Source of the DNA: Lactobacillus isalae
GTDB taxonomy: Bacteria; Bacillota; Bacilli; Lactobacillales; Lactobacillaceae
Assembly: GCF_947539375.1 (NCBI RefSeq)
Contig: NZ_OX443569.1
Coordinates: forward strand, 620,001 to 684,000
Length of the DNA: 64,000 nt
Reading direction: 5' to 3'
Shown piece by piece: positions 31,906 through 40,812 of the stretch. Position 1 is the first letter of the stretch, and each line of letters begins with the position of its first letter. The translations under genes were made by a program, and so were the position numbers. The notes under the pieces were generated by a model that was not told the DNA's origin, made no database searches, and saw only the letters and a program-made list of their open reading frames with translations.

Positions 31906-32622
31906 CTAATAGTAAACGTAGGTATTAAAACTATTTTTTTTATCGACATTAAAGCAATCAAGTAGCTTAGTTGCAGCCCAATCTGTGTCGTCTGCTTCAA
32001 AGAAAATTGATGAATATTTATTAAACATTTTTCTTAAAACAGCTTGAATGAATGAAACAAGAGACTTTTCATTAAACGAACAGATATAAGCTATTTCATT
32101 TTTTTCAGTAAAAACGAAATTTTCAATTTTCCCATCTTTATTTGTACTGTAGTAGCCAGTTTTGGTTGGAACTTCTTGAGTAAAAGCATCCTCAGAAACA
32201 GTTAAAGGAGATACAGCTTGATGCACTTCTTGATAGTATTGATACAGCAAATGACATAGCGCAGAGTAATTTTTACTATTTGTATTGAAGGGATGGATAG
32301 AATGATTAGAATTAAGCTGTATTTTCAAATCTTTATTTATTACTTCTGGTGTATAGCAATGACGTTTACATTTAAATCCATTTTGAAGTAATAAATGAAT
32401 TAAATCGGTATTAGTTGAATCAGTCATTACTTGAAGTGATTGACCTTCGATTTGTTTGATTTCATTAAATGGAAAATAAGTAGGATATTTAGCTAGATTA
32501 AATTTCAGGTAAAGATATTTATTATGAAATTCGTTATGGTAAGTAGTAATAGTGCCTATGTCTTGCTCATCGCACCAAACACTATATTGATTATTTTTAA
32601 TCTTTTTAATTTCTACGGACAT
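31906..32622 (-). CDS. Hypothetical protein, possibly a degenerate acetyltransferase
   Basis: A 238-aa soluble protein without clear family motifs. The length and the repeated beta-alpha pattern (TNTDLIHLLLQNGFKCKRHCY near 80-100, and an analogous C-terminal SFIQAVLRKMFNKYSSIFFEADDTDWAATKLLDCFNV) resemble a two-domain GNAT fold in which cofactor motifs are not conserved. It precedes another unit on the same strand (a GNAT gene 58 nt upstream). No catalytic residue can be named. Weakly supported as GNAT-like. Confidence 0.6.
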   Translation of the reverse strand: MSVEIKKIKNNQYSVWCDEQDIGTITTYHNEFHNKYLYLKFNLAKYPTYFPFNEIKQIEGQSLQVMTDSTNTDLIHLLLQNGFKCKRHCYTPEVINKDLKIQLNSNHSIHPFNTNSKNYSALCHLLYQYYQEVHQAVSPLTVSEDAFTQEVPTKTGYYSTNKDGKIENFVFTEKNEIAYICSFNEKSLVSFIQAVLRKMFNKYSSIFFEADDTDWAATKLLDCFNVDKKNSFNTYVYY

Positions 32623-32680
32623 TTTCCCACTCCTCTCTTAAAATTCCATATTTCATAGAATCGTAATATTTATTATTGTA

Positions 32681-33151
32681 CTACCGTACCTTTCTGATTT
32701 GTGCTTCTTTTTGAAATCTGAGTTTTTCTGCAACACGCATCATTGAAAGATTACCAGACCAAGTTGTTAATCCAATGTGTTCCAACTTGTCAGTATTTTG
32801 AAAAATGTGATTAATCCAAATTCGGAGCGCAGTTGTGCCATAGCCACCACTCCATTTGCTTGAATCATAGATTACACTTCCGATTTCAATCCAGCGTGTT
32901 TGTTCATCAATCCAATCTTTTGAAACCATGCCGATTGGCTGCTTGTTAACTATAATGCAGCGACAATCTTCGCTTAATAAAAATTTAGCGATAGGACTTT
33001 CTTTGAATAATTTAAAATCTGTAAATTTTTGATAATCATTAAAGTACGGTGCATTAAATTTGGTCCATGCAGGTTGATTGACTGAAAAAACTTGTTGCCA
33101 AATTTCTTTTAACGAGTTTTCTGTAAATTGGGTTAAACTAACTTTTTCCAT
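32681..33151 (-). CDS. GNAT acetyltransferase (RimJ/RimL type)
   Basis: A 156-aa GNAT protein. WIEIGSVIYDSSKWSGGYGTTALRIWINHIF is a typical beta4-alpha3 acetyl-CoA segment with the (Q/R)xxGxG-like SGGYGT. LTTWSGNLSMMRVAEKLRFQKEA is the conserved C-terminal N-x-x-(S/M)-x-x-(V/A)-x-E-K-x-G/R-F motif. Related proteins acetylate ribosomal N-termini, amino acids or small molecules. RBS AAGGAG lies 7 nt upstream of the ATG. Substrate unknown. Confidence 0.88.
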   Translation of the reverse strand: MEKVSLTQFTENSLKEIWQQVFSVNQPAWTKFNAPYFNDYQKFTDFKLFKESPIAKFLLSEDCRCIIVNKQPIGMVSKDWIDEQTRWIEIGSVIYDSSKWSGGYGTTALRIWINHIFQNTDKLEHIGLTTWSGNLSMMRVAEKLRFQKEAQIRKVR

Positions 33152-33233
33152 AATGGACTCCTTGATTATTTGTTATAGTAGCATTTTTAAAAGCGATTTA
33201 TAATAGAGACGATAACAGAAGAAGGCGATTGAG

Positions 33234-33809
33234 ATGAAAAGTGCAAATGAAATAGTTATTGGTAAACCGGTAAAAATTAACCATGTTTTAATCGGAGCAG
33301 CTGCAATTGTTATACTTTCATTATTTGTTACTGGCTTTGGCTATTTGCCTTGGTGGGTATTTCTAATTGTTTTGATATTAGGAATTTTTATTACTTTGCC
33401 GACATGCTTCAATTCTTATTGGAGAATTAATGAGGAAGAAATAAAGATTACTTCTTATAGCAATAATGATGCAGTTAAGTTGATGCAGCTTTTAGGCTTA
33501 CATAAAAAAGATGAGCAAGTGATAAAACTAGCTAATATTGAAAATGCGGAAATTATCTATAAGAAAAATATCAGAATCAGTCCTGTTGATTTTAATCCAG
33601 ATTACCTTAACTTATATCTTGATACAAAAGATGGACAGAAATCCACATTGTCTTTAGGGAATATTGACTATCAAAAGTTTGCTACAATTATACAGTTTTT
33701 AAAGGATAGTCAAATAGAATTAATAGATAAGCAGGGGATTGTGCAACTTTTAAGAGAAAATAAGAATTTATTTACTCATTTTCACAATAAGAAATGGACG
33801 GCTGTTTAA
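33234..33809 (+). CDS. Membrane protein with two TM helices and a PH-like cytoplasmic domain
   Basis: A 191-aa protein with two adjacent membrane segments (about residues 18-38 and 42-60) and a soluble beta-rich C-terminal part (RINEEEIKITSY...IKLANIENAEIIY...LNLYLDTKDGQKSTLSL). The pattern resembles the EbsA-like/PH-domain membrane proteins of lactobacilli. Function is not known. It is coupled to the next gene through TAATG. Confidence 0.7.
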   Translation: MKSANEIVIGKPVKINHVLIGAAAIVILSLFVTGFGYLPWWVFLIVLILGIFITLPTCFNSYWRINEEEIKITSYSNNDAVKLMQLLGLHKKDEQVIKLANIENAEIIYKKNIRISPVDFNPDYLNLYLDTKDGQKSTLSLGNIDYQKFATIIQFLKDSQIELIDKQGIVQLLRENKNLFTHFHNKKWTAV

Positions 33810-34177
33810 TGACAAAAGAAGATGTAATTAGGCAATATTTCTGTAGTTGGCTTAAAAAAGATATAAATTTATGTAAAAACTTATTTGCTGAGACTGCAAC
33901 GTATAGTGAGTGCTATGGTCCAATTTATAGAAATAAAAGAGAAATTTTAGCTTGGTTTCGTGATTGGAATAAAGAAGGAAAAGTTCTTGAGTGGTCAATC
34001 AAAAAATTATTAATTATAAGAAATACAGCAATTGTAGAATGGTATTTTAAATGCAACTATCATGATAAAGTAAGTGAATTCGATGGAGTGTCACTTATTG
34101 AGTTTGATATTCAAAATAAAATTAAGAGTGTAAAAGAATTTCAATCAAAATCAAAGCATTATTATCCGTATTCCTAA
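33809..34177 (+). CDS. SnoaL / NTF2-like small protein
   Basis: A 122-aa protein from ATG 33809, which overlaps the previous stop (TAATG); an in-frame ATG at 33794 would add five residues. It shows the NTF2-like/SnoaL pattern: helix VIRQYFCSWLKKDINLCKNLFAETATYSECYGP, then YRNKREILAWFRDWNKEG and beta strands (TAIVEWYFKCNYHDKVSEFDGVSLIEFD). The family includes ketosteroid isomerase-like enzymes and unknown small-ligand binders. Role unknown. Confidence 0.75.
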   Translation: MTKEDVIRQYFCSWLKKDINLCKNLFAETATYSECYGPIYRNKREILAWFRDWNKEGKVLEWSIKKLLIIRNTAIVEWYFKCNYHDKVSEFDGVSLIEFDIQNKIKSVKEFQSKSKHYYPYS

Positions 34178-34216
34178 AAATACGATCTAGGGCATTGAGT
34201 CTTAGATCGTATTTTT
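34176..34216. terminator. Bidirectional terminator
   Basis: AAAAATACGATCTA pairs with TAGATCGTATTTTT, between the SnoaL-like gene and the convergent DUF975 remnant. Confidence 0.9.
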
Positions 34217-34228
34217 CTGATATCTTAT

Positions 34229-34723
34229 TTAGTTTTCCTCATTCTTTAGGTATTTATCGCCTACTAAGGTGCGATAAAAGTTGGCAACAGTTTGGCGATA
34301 ATACGGTTGGAGATAAAGATAGAGTAAAAAGTTGACAATAGCGATTAGAATAATTGCAATTAAAAATGCAAACAATGCTTGAAAAGCAATATCAGCTAAC
34401 ATAGGTTTACTAAATGGTTTTAGAGAAAGAAAAGCGATAATTATTCCCACTAAACCAATAATAAAATACCAAATATTGAAAGTTAACCAAATGATGAATA
34501 AGGTAGTTTTATTGCCTTTCATAACCTTGCGTGATTCACTTATCGCTTCTGTTGCAGTCATTTCGTATTTTGAATCAATCATATCCTTCATAATGTAAGG
34601 TGCCATTGCGTAAGAAAATCTTTTAATAATACCAGGAATAATTAATAATCCAATTACCCACAGTCAGTTGCCTTTTAGCTGTTTGCGAGCAGTTTTTCTT
34701 AATTCTTTGCGATTGATTTCCAT
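34229..34723 (-). pseudogene. DUF975 membrane protein remnant (internal deletion and nonsense codon)
   Basis: On the minus strand an RBS and ATG at 34723 start MEINRKELRKTARKQLKGN, the conserved beginning of DUF975 proteins. The next codon is TGA (34666-34664), where the family has W. Reading then continues LWVIGLLIIPGIIKRFSYAMAPYIM, which normally lies about 100 residues further on. Thus a large central part including the first membrane helices is missing, and a stop codon is present. The last 125 codons (34606-34229) remain open, with three hydrophobic segments and a DUF975 C-terminus. The gene is probably dead, though the 125-aa fragment could be translated from an internal ATG. Confidence 0.8.
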
Positions 34724-34787
34724 TAGTTGATCCTTTCTTAGAAAAGAAAAAGGCTCCTAGCTTAAAAAGTTAGAAGTCTTTAATTTT

Positions 34788-35663
34788 TCAATCTTCATTT
34801 TTGCTTTGATCCCAGATTTTTTTAGCAGCCGGAATTTTTCCTAGATCGCTAATTTCATCTTTATCAACAACAATCAAATTGTTGGGACCTTGAGCAAGTT
34901 GGTTGAAGCTATCAAGACTTTGATTTCTAAAGTAGCCTTCGCCAGCGTTATCAAGTGATTCTTGTAATTTCTTAATTCGGTAGGCATCCGCATCAGCTTG
35001 AGTTTTAATTGCTTCCGCATTTGCCTTGGCTGTAGCAACTAAGGCATCATTTTTTGCCTTAGTTGTTAATTCGATATTTCTAGCTTCACCTTCAGCACGT
35101 GCAATAGCAGCAGTCTTTTCACGGTCGGCAGTTAATTGCTTATCCATTGCCTTTTGAATTTCTGGACTAGGAAGCAATTCATCAACATTGACACGAACAA
35201 CGCGAATGCCGTAAATATCAGTCAAATCGCCAATTGCTTCCGCAAGTTGCGCGTTAATCTGACTAGTTGAGCCTAACGCTTCATTTAATTCCATTCGACC
35301 AATAATGTCACGAAGGTGACCGCGAATTAATTGCACCATTGATTCAACAGAATCAGTGTTGTTGTAGAAGTACTTGTAAGAATCAGTAACAAGATAGTTT
35401 AAAGTTAAGCTAGTAGTAATTTCTGCGTTATCTTTAGTAATAATTCGATATTTAGAAATTTCCAAAGGCTGCAGAGCTAGCGATACTTTTCTAATTCTTT
35501 GAACTCCAGGGAAAATCATCACAAAGCCTGCCTTTACAGTGCGTGAGTACTTACCTAGAGTTTCAACTAAGCCCTCGTAATTTTGCGGAACAATATGAAA
35601 ACTTAAAGCCAATAGAACAAAAAATAAAATCACTAAAACAATTAGTAAAATTCTCATTAACAT
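34788..35663 (-). CDS. SPFH/Band-7 (stomatin/prohibitin-like) membrane protein
   Basis: A 291-aa protein with one N-terminal membrane helix (about 3-22, ILLIVLVILFFVLLALSF). The SPFH domain (about 25-190) includes VPQNYEGLVETLGKY, a family hallmark, and VNVDELLPSPEIQKAMDKQ. A coiled-coil (about 185-240) is rich in A, E and K. Such proteins form oligomeric membrane microdomain scaffolds and may recruit proteases. The start at 35663 is supported by AGAGGT 6 nt upstream. Single-gene unit. Confidence 0.92.
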   Translation of the reverse strand: MLMRILLIVLVILFFVLLALSFHIVPQNYEGLVETLGKYSRTVKAGFVMIFPGVQRIRKVSLALQPLEISKYRIITKDNAEITTSLTLNYLVTDSYKYFYNNTDSVESMVQLIRGHLRDIIGRMELNEALGSTSQINAQLAEAIGDLTDIYGIRVVRVNVDELLPSPEIQKAMDKQLTADREKTAAIARAEGEARNIELTTKAKNDALVATAKANAEAIKTQADADAYRIKKLQESLDNAGEGYFRNQSLDSFNQLAQGPNNLIVVDKDEISDLGKIPAAKKIWDQSKNED

Positions 35664-35782
35664 AGGTAGACCTCTTTTCTTAATTTTAATTATTATTATG
35701 GCAGATTTTGTTGAAAATTAAAATAGTATTAGATATTATTAAGAATATGTAATTTATAATGAGAACTTGAAAGAGATTATTT

Positions 35783-36226
35783 ATGATTAGAAGGTATCAA
35801 AATTCAGATTTTAAGCAGTTATGCTATGTAATGGATCGAGCTCGAAAGCAAGAATTAAAGACGGCAAGCATGGAGCAAGTGTTTGTGCAATTGAGGGATG
35901 CGCCCTATTTAGGATATTTGTTAGAATGCGATATTTATGTTGCTATTAATAAAGATAATATTGTTGGGTTTATTGGGTTAAGACCACATGAATTATCATT
36001 TTTATATATAGATCCAACTTTTCAAAAATGTGGAATAGGAAAAAAATTATTGAAATTTGCTCTAGATCATCTAGAAAGGCCAATAAGATTAGATGTATTT
36101 ACAAATAATTTTGCTGCTAAGTGTTTGTATAAAGAGTATGGCTTTAAAGTAGTAAAAACGGTGATTGAAAAATGGTCTGATGAATATCCTGTAGAATTTT
36201 CTCAAGATACCATGGAGTTAAGGTGA
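35783..36226 (+). CDS. GNAT acetyltransferase
   Basis: A 147-aa GNAT-fold acetyltransferase. LSFLYIDPTFQKCGIGKKLLKFALDHL carries the acetyl-CoA motif (Q/R-x-x-G-x-G/A, here QKCGIGK). RLDVFTNNFAAKCLYKEYGFKVVK is the conserved C-terminal motif. It is first in a run of overlapping small genes (GNAT, HIT, MazG-like, DUF6176). Substrate unknown. Confidence 0.9.
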   Translation: MIRRYQNSDFKQLCYVMDRARKQELKTASMEQVFVQLRDAPYLGYLLECDIYVAINKDNIVGFIGLRPHELSFLYIDPTFQKCGIGKKLLKFALDHLERPIRLDVFTNNFAAKCLYKEYGFKVVKTVIEKWSDEYPVEFSQDTMELR

Positions 36227-36231
36227 AAATT

Positions 36232-36717
36232 ATGTGTCAGATTTGTAAACGAATCGAAATGATTAAAAGTTACCAAAATAAATATTTCGTAAAAAAACTT
36301 GAAACTGGATATGTGGTTTTAGGAGATAATCAACATTTTAAAGGCTATACTTTGTTTCTTTATAAAGATCATCAACATGAATTATATGAATTAGAATTTA
36401 AAGAGCAAATGAAATTTTTAGCAGAAATGTCGCTGGTGGGTGAAGCTGTTGCAAAAGCTTTTAAATGTGAAAAGATGAATTATGAATTATTGGGAAATGG
36501 AGATGCACATCTACACTGGCATTTATTTCCACGTGTATCTGGCGATTTAGAAAGTTATGGATACCATGGCAAAGGCCCAGTATGGTGGTATCCGCAAGAG
36601 AAGATGTACAGTGAAGAAAATAAAGTAGATGGTGACGAACTGGAGATAATGAAACAAAAATTAAAAGTTGAATTAGAAAAAATAATATTAAAGGTAGAGC
36701 ATAATTATGATTATTGA
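36232..36717 (+). CDS. HIT-family nucleotide hydrolase/transferase
   Basis: A 161-aa histidine-triad protein. The catalytic motif reads HLHWHLFPR (HxHxH), preceded by the conserved NYELLGNGDA. ATG 36232 is preferred because AAGGTG is 6 nt upstream; an in-frame GTG at 36223 belongs to that RBS. The family hydrolyses dinucleoside polyphosphates or nucleoside phosphoramidates. It overlaps the MazG-like gene by 11 nt. Confidence 0.9.
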   Translation: MCQICKRIEMIKSYQNKYFVKKLETGYVVLGDNQHFKGYTLFLYKDHQHELYELEFKEQMKFLAEMSLVGEAVAKAFKCEKMNYELLGNGDAHLHWHLFPRVSGDLESYGYHGKGPVWWYPQEKMYSEENKVDGDELEIMKQKLKVELEKIILKVEHNYDY

Positions 36718-37009
36718 TACTAAACAATTACAAAAAGCCGTTATTGAAAATAAGAAAAAACATAATTTTAATACGACTGATATTAAGTTTGAACTTCTTT
36801 TGTTGTACGGCGAAGTAAATGAACTGTTTCAAGCTTGGCTTAAAGAGGACCAAGAAAATATCAATGAAGAGCTTGCTGATGTAGCCATTTTTCTATTAGG
36901 AATTTCTGAAATGCTTGGGAGTGATCTTGGTGAAGACATTGTTAAGAAAATGGCGATTAATGCAAAACGAAAATATGTGCATGGAAAGAAGATAAGTACT
37001 GATGACTAA
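36707..37009 (+). CDS. MazG-like nucleotide pyrophosphohydrolase
   Basis: A 100-aa all-alpha protein. ELLLLYGEVNELFQAW and EELADVAIFLLGISEML give the EExxE...ExxD metal-binding helices of MazG/RS21-C6-type NTP pyrophosphatases, here GEVNE and EELAD. Such enzymes remove non-canonical or excess nucleotides. It overlaps HIT upstream by 11 nt and DUF6176 downstream by 8 nt. Confidence 0.85.
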   Translation: MIIDTKQLQKAVIENKKKHNFNTTDIKFELLLLYGEVNELFQAWLKEDQENINEELADVAIFLLGISEMLGSDLGEDIVKKMAINAKRKYVHGKKISTDD

Positions 37010-37361
37010 GATAGAACTTACTCGTTTTAGAATTAAAAAAGGGAAAGAAACTAAAGCGCAAGAATGGATGGATTTTCTAAATGAACATCATGCTGATACT
37101 GTAGCCACAATGGCTGGTGAAAAGATGTATATTGAGAGTGTGTTCAAAGAAAAAAATCCAGATGGATATACATATTTTTACTGGTATTCAGTTCAAGGCG
37201 AAGGCGGAAATGCTGTTGAAGAATCAGAAAGCTATATTGATAAGAAACATATTGAATATTGGGACGAATGTATTGATATGGAATATAAGCCAGTTGATAT
37301 GAAACTAGAAGAGAGTTTAATTGCACCAGATGTTGAGAAGGTAATTGAAAAGGATGAGTAA
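37002..37361 (+). CDS. DUF6176-family small protein
   Basis: A 119-aa protein of the DUF6176 type (ELTRFRIKKGKETKAQEWMDFLNEH, MYIESVFKE, FYWYSVQGEGG). The pattern is a ferredoxin-like alpha/beta fold. No enzymatic role is known. It overlaps the MazG-like gene by 8 nt and is the last intact member of this small operon. Confidence 0.75.
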   Translation: MTKIELTRFRIKKGKETKAQEWMDFLNEHHADTVATMAGEKMYIESVFKEKNPDGYTYFYWYSVQGEGGNAVEESESYIDKKHIEYWDECIDMEYKPVDMKLEESLIAPDVEKVIEKDE

Positions 37362-37367
37362 TGTTAA

Positions 37368-38066
37368 ATGAAAAAGATTTTATTATCAACAGTCCACCAT
37401 CCTGATGTGTCTTTAAAAAATTTAGAATATGTTTGTGAACAAGTGCAAACAATTTTTGATGAGGTTTACTTAACAATAAGTAATGTAACATCATCTAAAA
37501 TCCAAAGTAGCTTTAGTGAGAACTCTTTTCATTGTCTTACAATTTTCCCCAATGGAGCAGCGGATGCTAGAAGAAAAGTTTTGAAATTTGCATTAAAAAA
37601 TGTTAGTGAAAAAGTTAATTATTTTTATTGTGATTTTGATAAAGTAATTGTTGCACTATTAAATCGAAATTTTTAATTTAAAAATTTTATTTCAGCATTA
37701 AATTTAAAGAACGAATATCGAATTATAGGAAGAAATAGTCAAGATCTTGAATTATATCCTGATACTTGGATTGAAACAGAAAGAATTACTAATAAAGTTG
37801 CTGCAACAATTTTCAAAATTGATAATGTTGATTTATTGGCTGGTTGCTGCGCGTTTGATAGTAACGTTGGAAAAGTAATCGCTGAAAATTCTACGGAAAT
37901 ATTAACAGATACAGAATGGCCATTAATTTGTAAAGACAGCCAAATAATGATTAATTATGATGAAGTTTCATTTCTGCCATTTAATTTTCAATATAACAAG
38001 GGTAGAAATGATTATGAGTGGCTGGGGTATATTCCCACGATTGAAGTTAGCCTTGCAGGCTTTTGA
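37368..38066 (+). pseudogene. Probable nucleotide-sugar/glycosyltransferase-like protein interrupted by an in-frame TAA
   Basis: One 232-codon frame is broken only by TAA at 37674-37676. The N-terminal half starts KKILLSTVHHPDVSLKNLEYVCEQV and includes NYFYCDFDKVI, which looks like a GT-A-type DxD region. The second half, in the same frame, continues FKNFISALNLKNEYRIIGRN and WIETERITNKVAATIF. Because the frame is otherwise intact and both sides look coding, this is best read as a recent nonsense mutation. No family can be given with confidence. It follows DUF6176 by 6 nt, with AAGGATGAG as possible RBS. Confidence 0.7.
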
Positions 38067-38122
38067 TTCTTTTAAGAAACACATGTAGATTATATAAGTT
38101 TATTTTTAAGGAGAAGATTTTT

Positions 38123-38416
38123 ATGGAAATAGCTTTAAATGAGTTTTTCCCTTATTTAGCGGCTGTTGTATATTTTTTATTTCAAGATTGGTTTAAGAAA
38201 ATTCCAAAAGAATGGTATTTATCCGCAGCAATTATTATTCCAATTTTAGTTATATTTTTTCCTTTGAAAATACATGCTAATATAATTCGACTTATTTTAG
38301 AATCATTACTATTAATATTGGCTTATCATGCTTTTTCGAAGAAATTAAGTATGCCTGTTACTTTAGGTATATTTTTATTATCAGGATTATTAATGGCAAT
38401 TTTGATATTTTGTTAG
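38123..38416 (+). CDS. Small integral membrane protein of unknown function
   Basis: A 97-aa protein from ATG 38123, chosen because AAGGAG lies 7-8 nt upstream; the longer frame has no RBS. It is almost entirely hydrophobic with about three to four membrane segments (FFPYLAAVVYFLF, LSAAIIIPILVIFFP, IIRLILESLLLILAYHAF, LGIFLLSGLLMAILIFC). Size and topology resemble holin-like or phage-superinfection proteins, but no family motif is recognised. Confidence 0.7.
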   Translation: MEIALNEFFPYLAAVVYFLFQDWFKKIPKEWYLSAAIIIPILVIFFPLKIHANIIRLILESLLLILAYHAFSKKLSMPVTLGIFLLSGLLMAILIFC

Positions 38417-38462
38417 AATTTCTGAGAAAAATGAAAGCACAATAATATAGTAGAGGAACAAT

Positions 38463-39251
38463 ATGTACTCAAAACTATTACCAATCGCAACAGCCATTAA
38501 TCCGCGTGAACTAGGTGGATTAACAGGTTTTAATAATCGCAAAATAAAAATGCATCGGCTTCTTAGAACCGGTGATCTTAGTAAGATGTCGCAAGAAGAC
38601 AAGCAATTTCTAAAGAATTACGGCGTTGTTAAAATTATTGATCTGCGTTCAAAATCAGAAAGCGTTTCTCATCCTGATCCTCAAATTGATGGCGTTCAAA
38701 AAATTTCTATACCACTTTCCAGCGAAGAGGGAACATTAGGTGGGGAAAGTAATTTAACTCAAGAAGCAAAGTTATATAATGAGAATCCGCATGCTGCATT
38801 TAAAATGATGTGTGATCATTATAGAGATCATGTTGTTGCGGCACATGATCAAAAAACTGTTCGTCAGGTATTGAAAATATTGGCTGAAACTGAAGAAGGG
38901 GCGATTATTTTCCATTGTACTGAAGGAAAAGATCGCACAGGTTTTGTTGCTTTATTTGTTTTATATATTTTAGGCGTTGACTTAGAAGTAATACGACATG
39001 ATTATCTGGCATCAAATGAAATATTGGCTGAATATCGCGCAGCTCGAGATAAGAGATTTAAAGAAGTCGGTAAAAATTTAACTTTTAGAGCTAATATGCG
39101 GGTGTTGAGCTCAGCATCTGATTCACTTTTTGACACAATTCTTTTAACTATTGAAAAAGAATATGGAAATCTTGAGACGTATTTAAGGGACGTTTTAAAT
39201 GTGACTCCTGAATTAGAAACTAAATTACGCGAACTTTATTTGGAAAGATGA
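38463..39251 (+). CDS. Tyrosine-protein phosphatase (Y_phosphatase3 family)
   Basis: A 262-aa phosphatase. The P-loop HCTEGKDRTG (C152 as nucleophile, R158) fits the CX5R signature. INPRELGGL near residue 12 and RTGDLS are the usual N-terminal features of the PTP-like/LipA group in lactobacilli. It removes phosphate from tyrosine (and perhaps phosphoinositides). Single gene with RBS AGAGGA. Confidence 0.92.
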   Translation: MYSKLLPIATAINPRELGGLTGFNNRKIKMHRLLRTGDLSKMSQEDKQFLKNYGVVKIIDLRSKSESVSHPDPQIDGVQKISIPLSSEEGTLGGESNLTQEAKLYNENPHAAFKMMCDHYRDHVVAAHDQKTVRQVLKILAETEEGAIIFHCTEGKDRTGFVALFVLYILGVDLEVIRHDYLASNEILAEYRAARDKRFKEVGKNLTFRANMRVLSSASDSLFDTILLTIEKEYGNLETYLRDVLNVTPELETKLRELYLER

Positions 39252-39395
39252 TGTTATAGAAGCAAAAGTTTTAGGCAAGAATAATTGATGGTTTTATTTA
39301 CTGAAAAAAGATAATGTATCATTACTTTTTCTAAGCTTTATTTTATTATTAATTATGTTAGATATTATCAATTAATTTATAGTTAAGGTAATAAA

Positions 39396-39731
39396 ATACA
39401 AATTTATACTAAATTAACTGATCTTCGCGATAAAATGAATACCTTTTGTTCCTTATCCAAAGAAGAAGTAGAAAGTATTGAAAAAGATAAAAAATATGAT
39501 CATATTTGGTCATCAAATGCTATTGAAGGAAGTTCTTTATCCAAGTATGAAACCGCTGCTTTATTAGAAACTGGTTTAACAGTACATGGAAAACCGTTCG
39601 TAGATCATTTGGCAGCACTTGATTTGAGTAGAACTTACGATTATGTTCAAGAATTAGCGATTGGAAAATTGCCTCTTGATGAAATTGCTATTTGTGATAT
39701 TAATCGCCTTGTAACTTATATTGAAAAATAA
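39396..39731 (+). pseudogene. Truncated Fic-family protein (N-terminal part only)
   Basis: A frame beginning QIYTKLTDLRDKMN and containing HIWSSNAIEGSSLSKYET, the inhibitory-helix region of Fic AMP-transferases ((S/T)xxxE(G/N)), stops at 39731 after about 110 codons. The catalytic HPFxxGNGR region is absent. The expected start lies 7 nt after an AAGG at 39385-39388 but reads ATA instead of ATG; the first ATG is at 39435. Loss of both start codon and catalytic domain marks it as a relic. Confidence 0.75.
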
Positions 39732-39889
39732 AAAGTGAGTATGAATTCCTTAGTGTTCTATAAGAATAATCGTAGGAAATCATAGAAACCAAGTCAATCG
39801 TTAACAGTTTTAAATTGTCCACTGTATAGCTATGTAGTGAAATTGGTTAACTAAAAAAATAAGCGCATAATAATATTGAGGTGATTAAT

Positions 39890-40636
39890 ATGGAAATAAA
39901 TATTAAACGTGATGGGCTTAAACTTCACGGTCTACTCGAAGGTACAGACAAAATTGAAAATGATAAAATTGCAATTTTAATGCATGGCTTTAAGGGTGAT
40001 CTTGGTTATGATAATAGCAAAATTTTATATGCTTTATCTCATTATTTAAATGAACAAGGCCTATTTACAGTTCGTTTTGATTTTGATGGTTGTGGTAAGA
40101 GCGATGGCAAGTTTGAAGACATGACTGTTTACAGTGAAATCTTAGATGGAATTAAGATTTTAGATTATGTCAGAAATACTGTAAAAGCTAAACATATTTA
40201 TTTGATTGGCCATTCTCAAGGCGGAGTAGTTGCTTCAATGCTCGCTGGCTATTATCGTGATGTCATTGAAAAGTTAGTTTTGCTTGCTCCAGCAGCAACT
40301 TTAAAGACAGACGCACAAGATGGTGTATGCCAGGGAAGTACTTATGATCCAAATCATGTACCAGAAATAGTTGATGTTAGTGGATTTGATGTTGGTGGTG
40401 CATATTTTAGAACTGCACAGCTTTTGCCAATTTATCAAACTGCTGAACACTACAACAGAAAAGTTTTATTAATTCATGGTTTAGATGACAAAATAGTTTC
40501 ACCAAATGCTTCAAGAAAGTTTCATACCTTGCTTCCAGAGAGCGAATTACACTTGATTAAAGGTGAGGGACATATGTTTACGGGGAAAAATAGACCAGAA
40601 GTTTTGAAATTAGTTGGCGATTTTTTAGAAAAATAA
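39890..40636 (+). CDS. Cinnamoyl (feruloyl) esterase-like alpha/beta hydrolase
   Basis: A 248-aa alpha/beta hydrolase very similar in pattern to the characterised L. johnsonii cinnamoyl esterases. It has nucleophile S109 in GHSQGGVVASMLAG, LLAPAATLK with the lid insertion, acid D in LIHGLDDKIVSPNAS, and base H in GEGHMF. These enzymes release ferulic, caffeic or p-coumaric acid from plant esters such as chlorogenic acid. The start at ATG 39890 is supported by GAGGTG 7 nt upstream; the GTG at 39881 is part of the RBS. Ends at a hairpin terminator. Confidence 0.9.
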   Translation: MEINIKRDGLKLHGLLEGTDKIENDKIAILMHGFKGDLGYDNSKILYALSHYLNEQGLFTVRFDFDGCGKSDGKFEDMTVYSEILDGIKILDYVRNTVKAKHIYLIGHSQGGVVASMLAGYYRDVIEKLVLLAPAATLKTDAQDGVCQGSTYDPNHVPEIVDVSGFDVGGAYFRTAQLLPIYQTAEHYNRKVLLIHGLDDKIVSPNASRKFHTLLPESELHLIKGEGHMFTGKNRPEVLKLVGDFLEK

Positions 40637-40646
40637 TTGATGAATT

Positions 40647-40673
40647 AAGCGGTTAGATGTAACTGCTTTTTTT
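40647..40673 (+). terminator. Terminator after the cinnamoyl esterase
   Basis: AAGCGGTTA pairs with TAACTGCTT (one mismatch) followed by T. Confidence 0.75.
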
Positions 40674-40711
40674 ATTTATCTGTATATCGAGCACGCTTAT
40701 TAGATGATTAA

Positions 40712-40803
40712 TTAATCTATGCTCCCGAACGTGGAAACGTAAGTTTTACATTGCCTTTCTTTGCAAAATTTATTCAATGGTATAAGGAGAATTATTTAAT
40801 TTA
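40712..40803 (+). pseudogene. C-terminal remnant of an unidentified gene
   Basis: A frame of 30 codons (YAPERGNVSFTLPFFAKF...WYKENYLI) ends in TAA just before a terminator hairpin and has no start codon or upstream partner. It looks like the end of a deleted gene. Upstream, 40681-40711 has only stops. Confidence 0.4.
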
Positions 40804-40812
40804 AATAGCATT

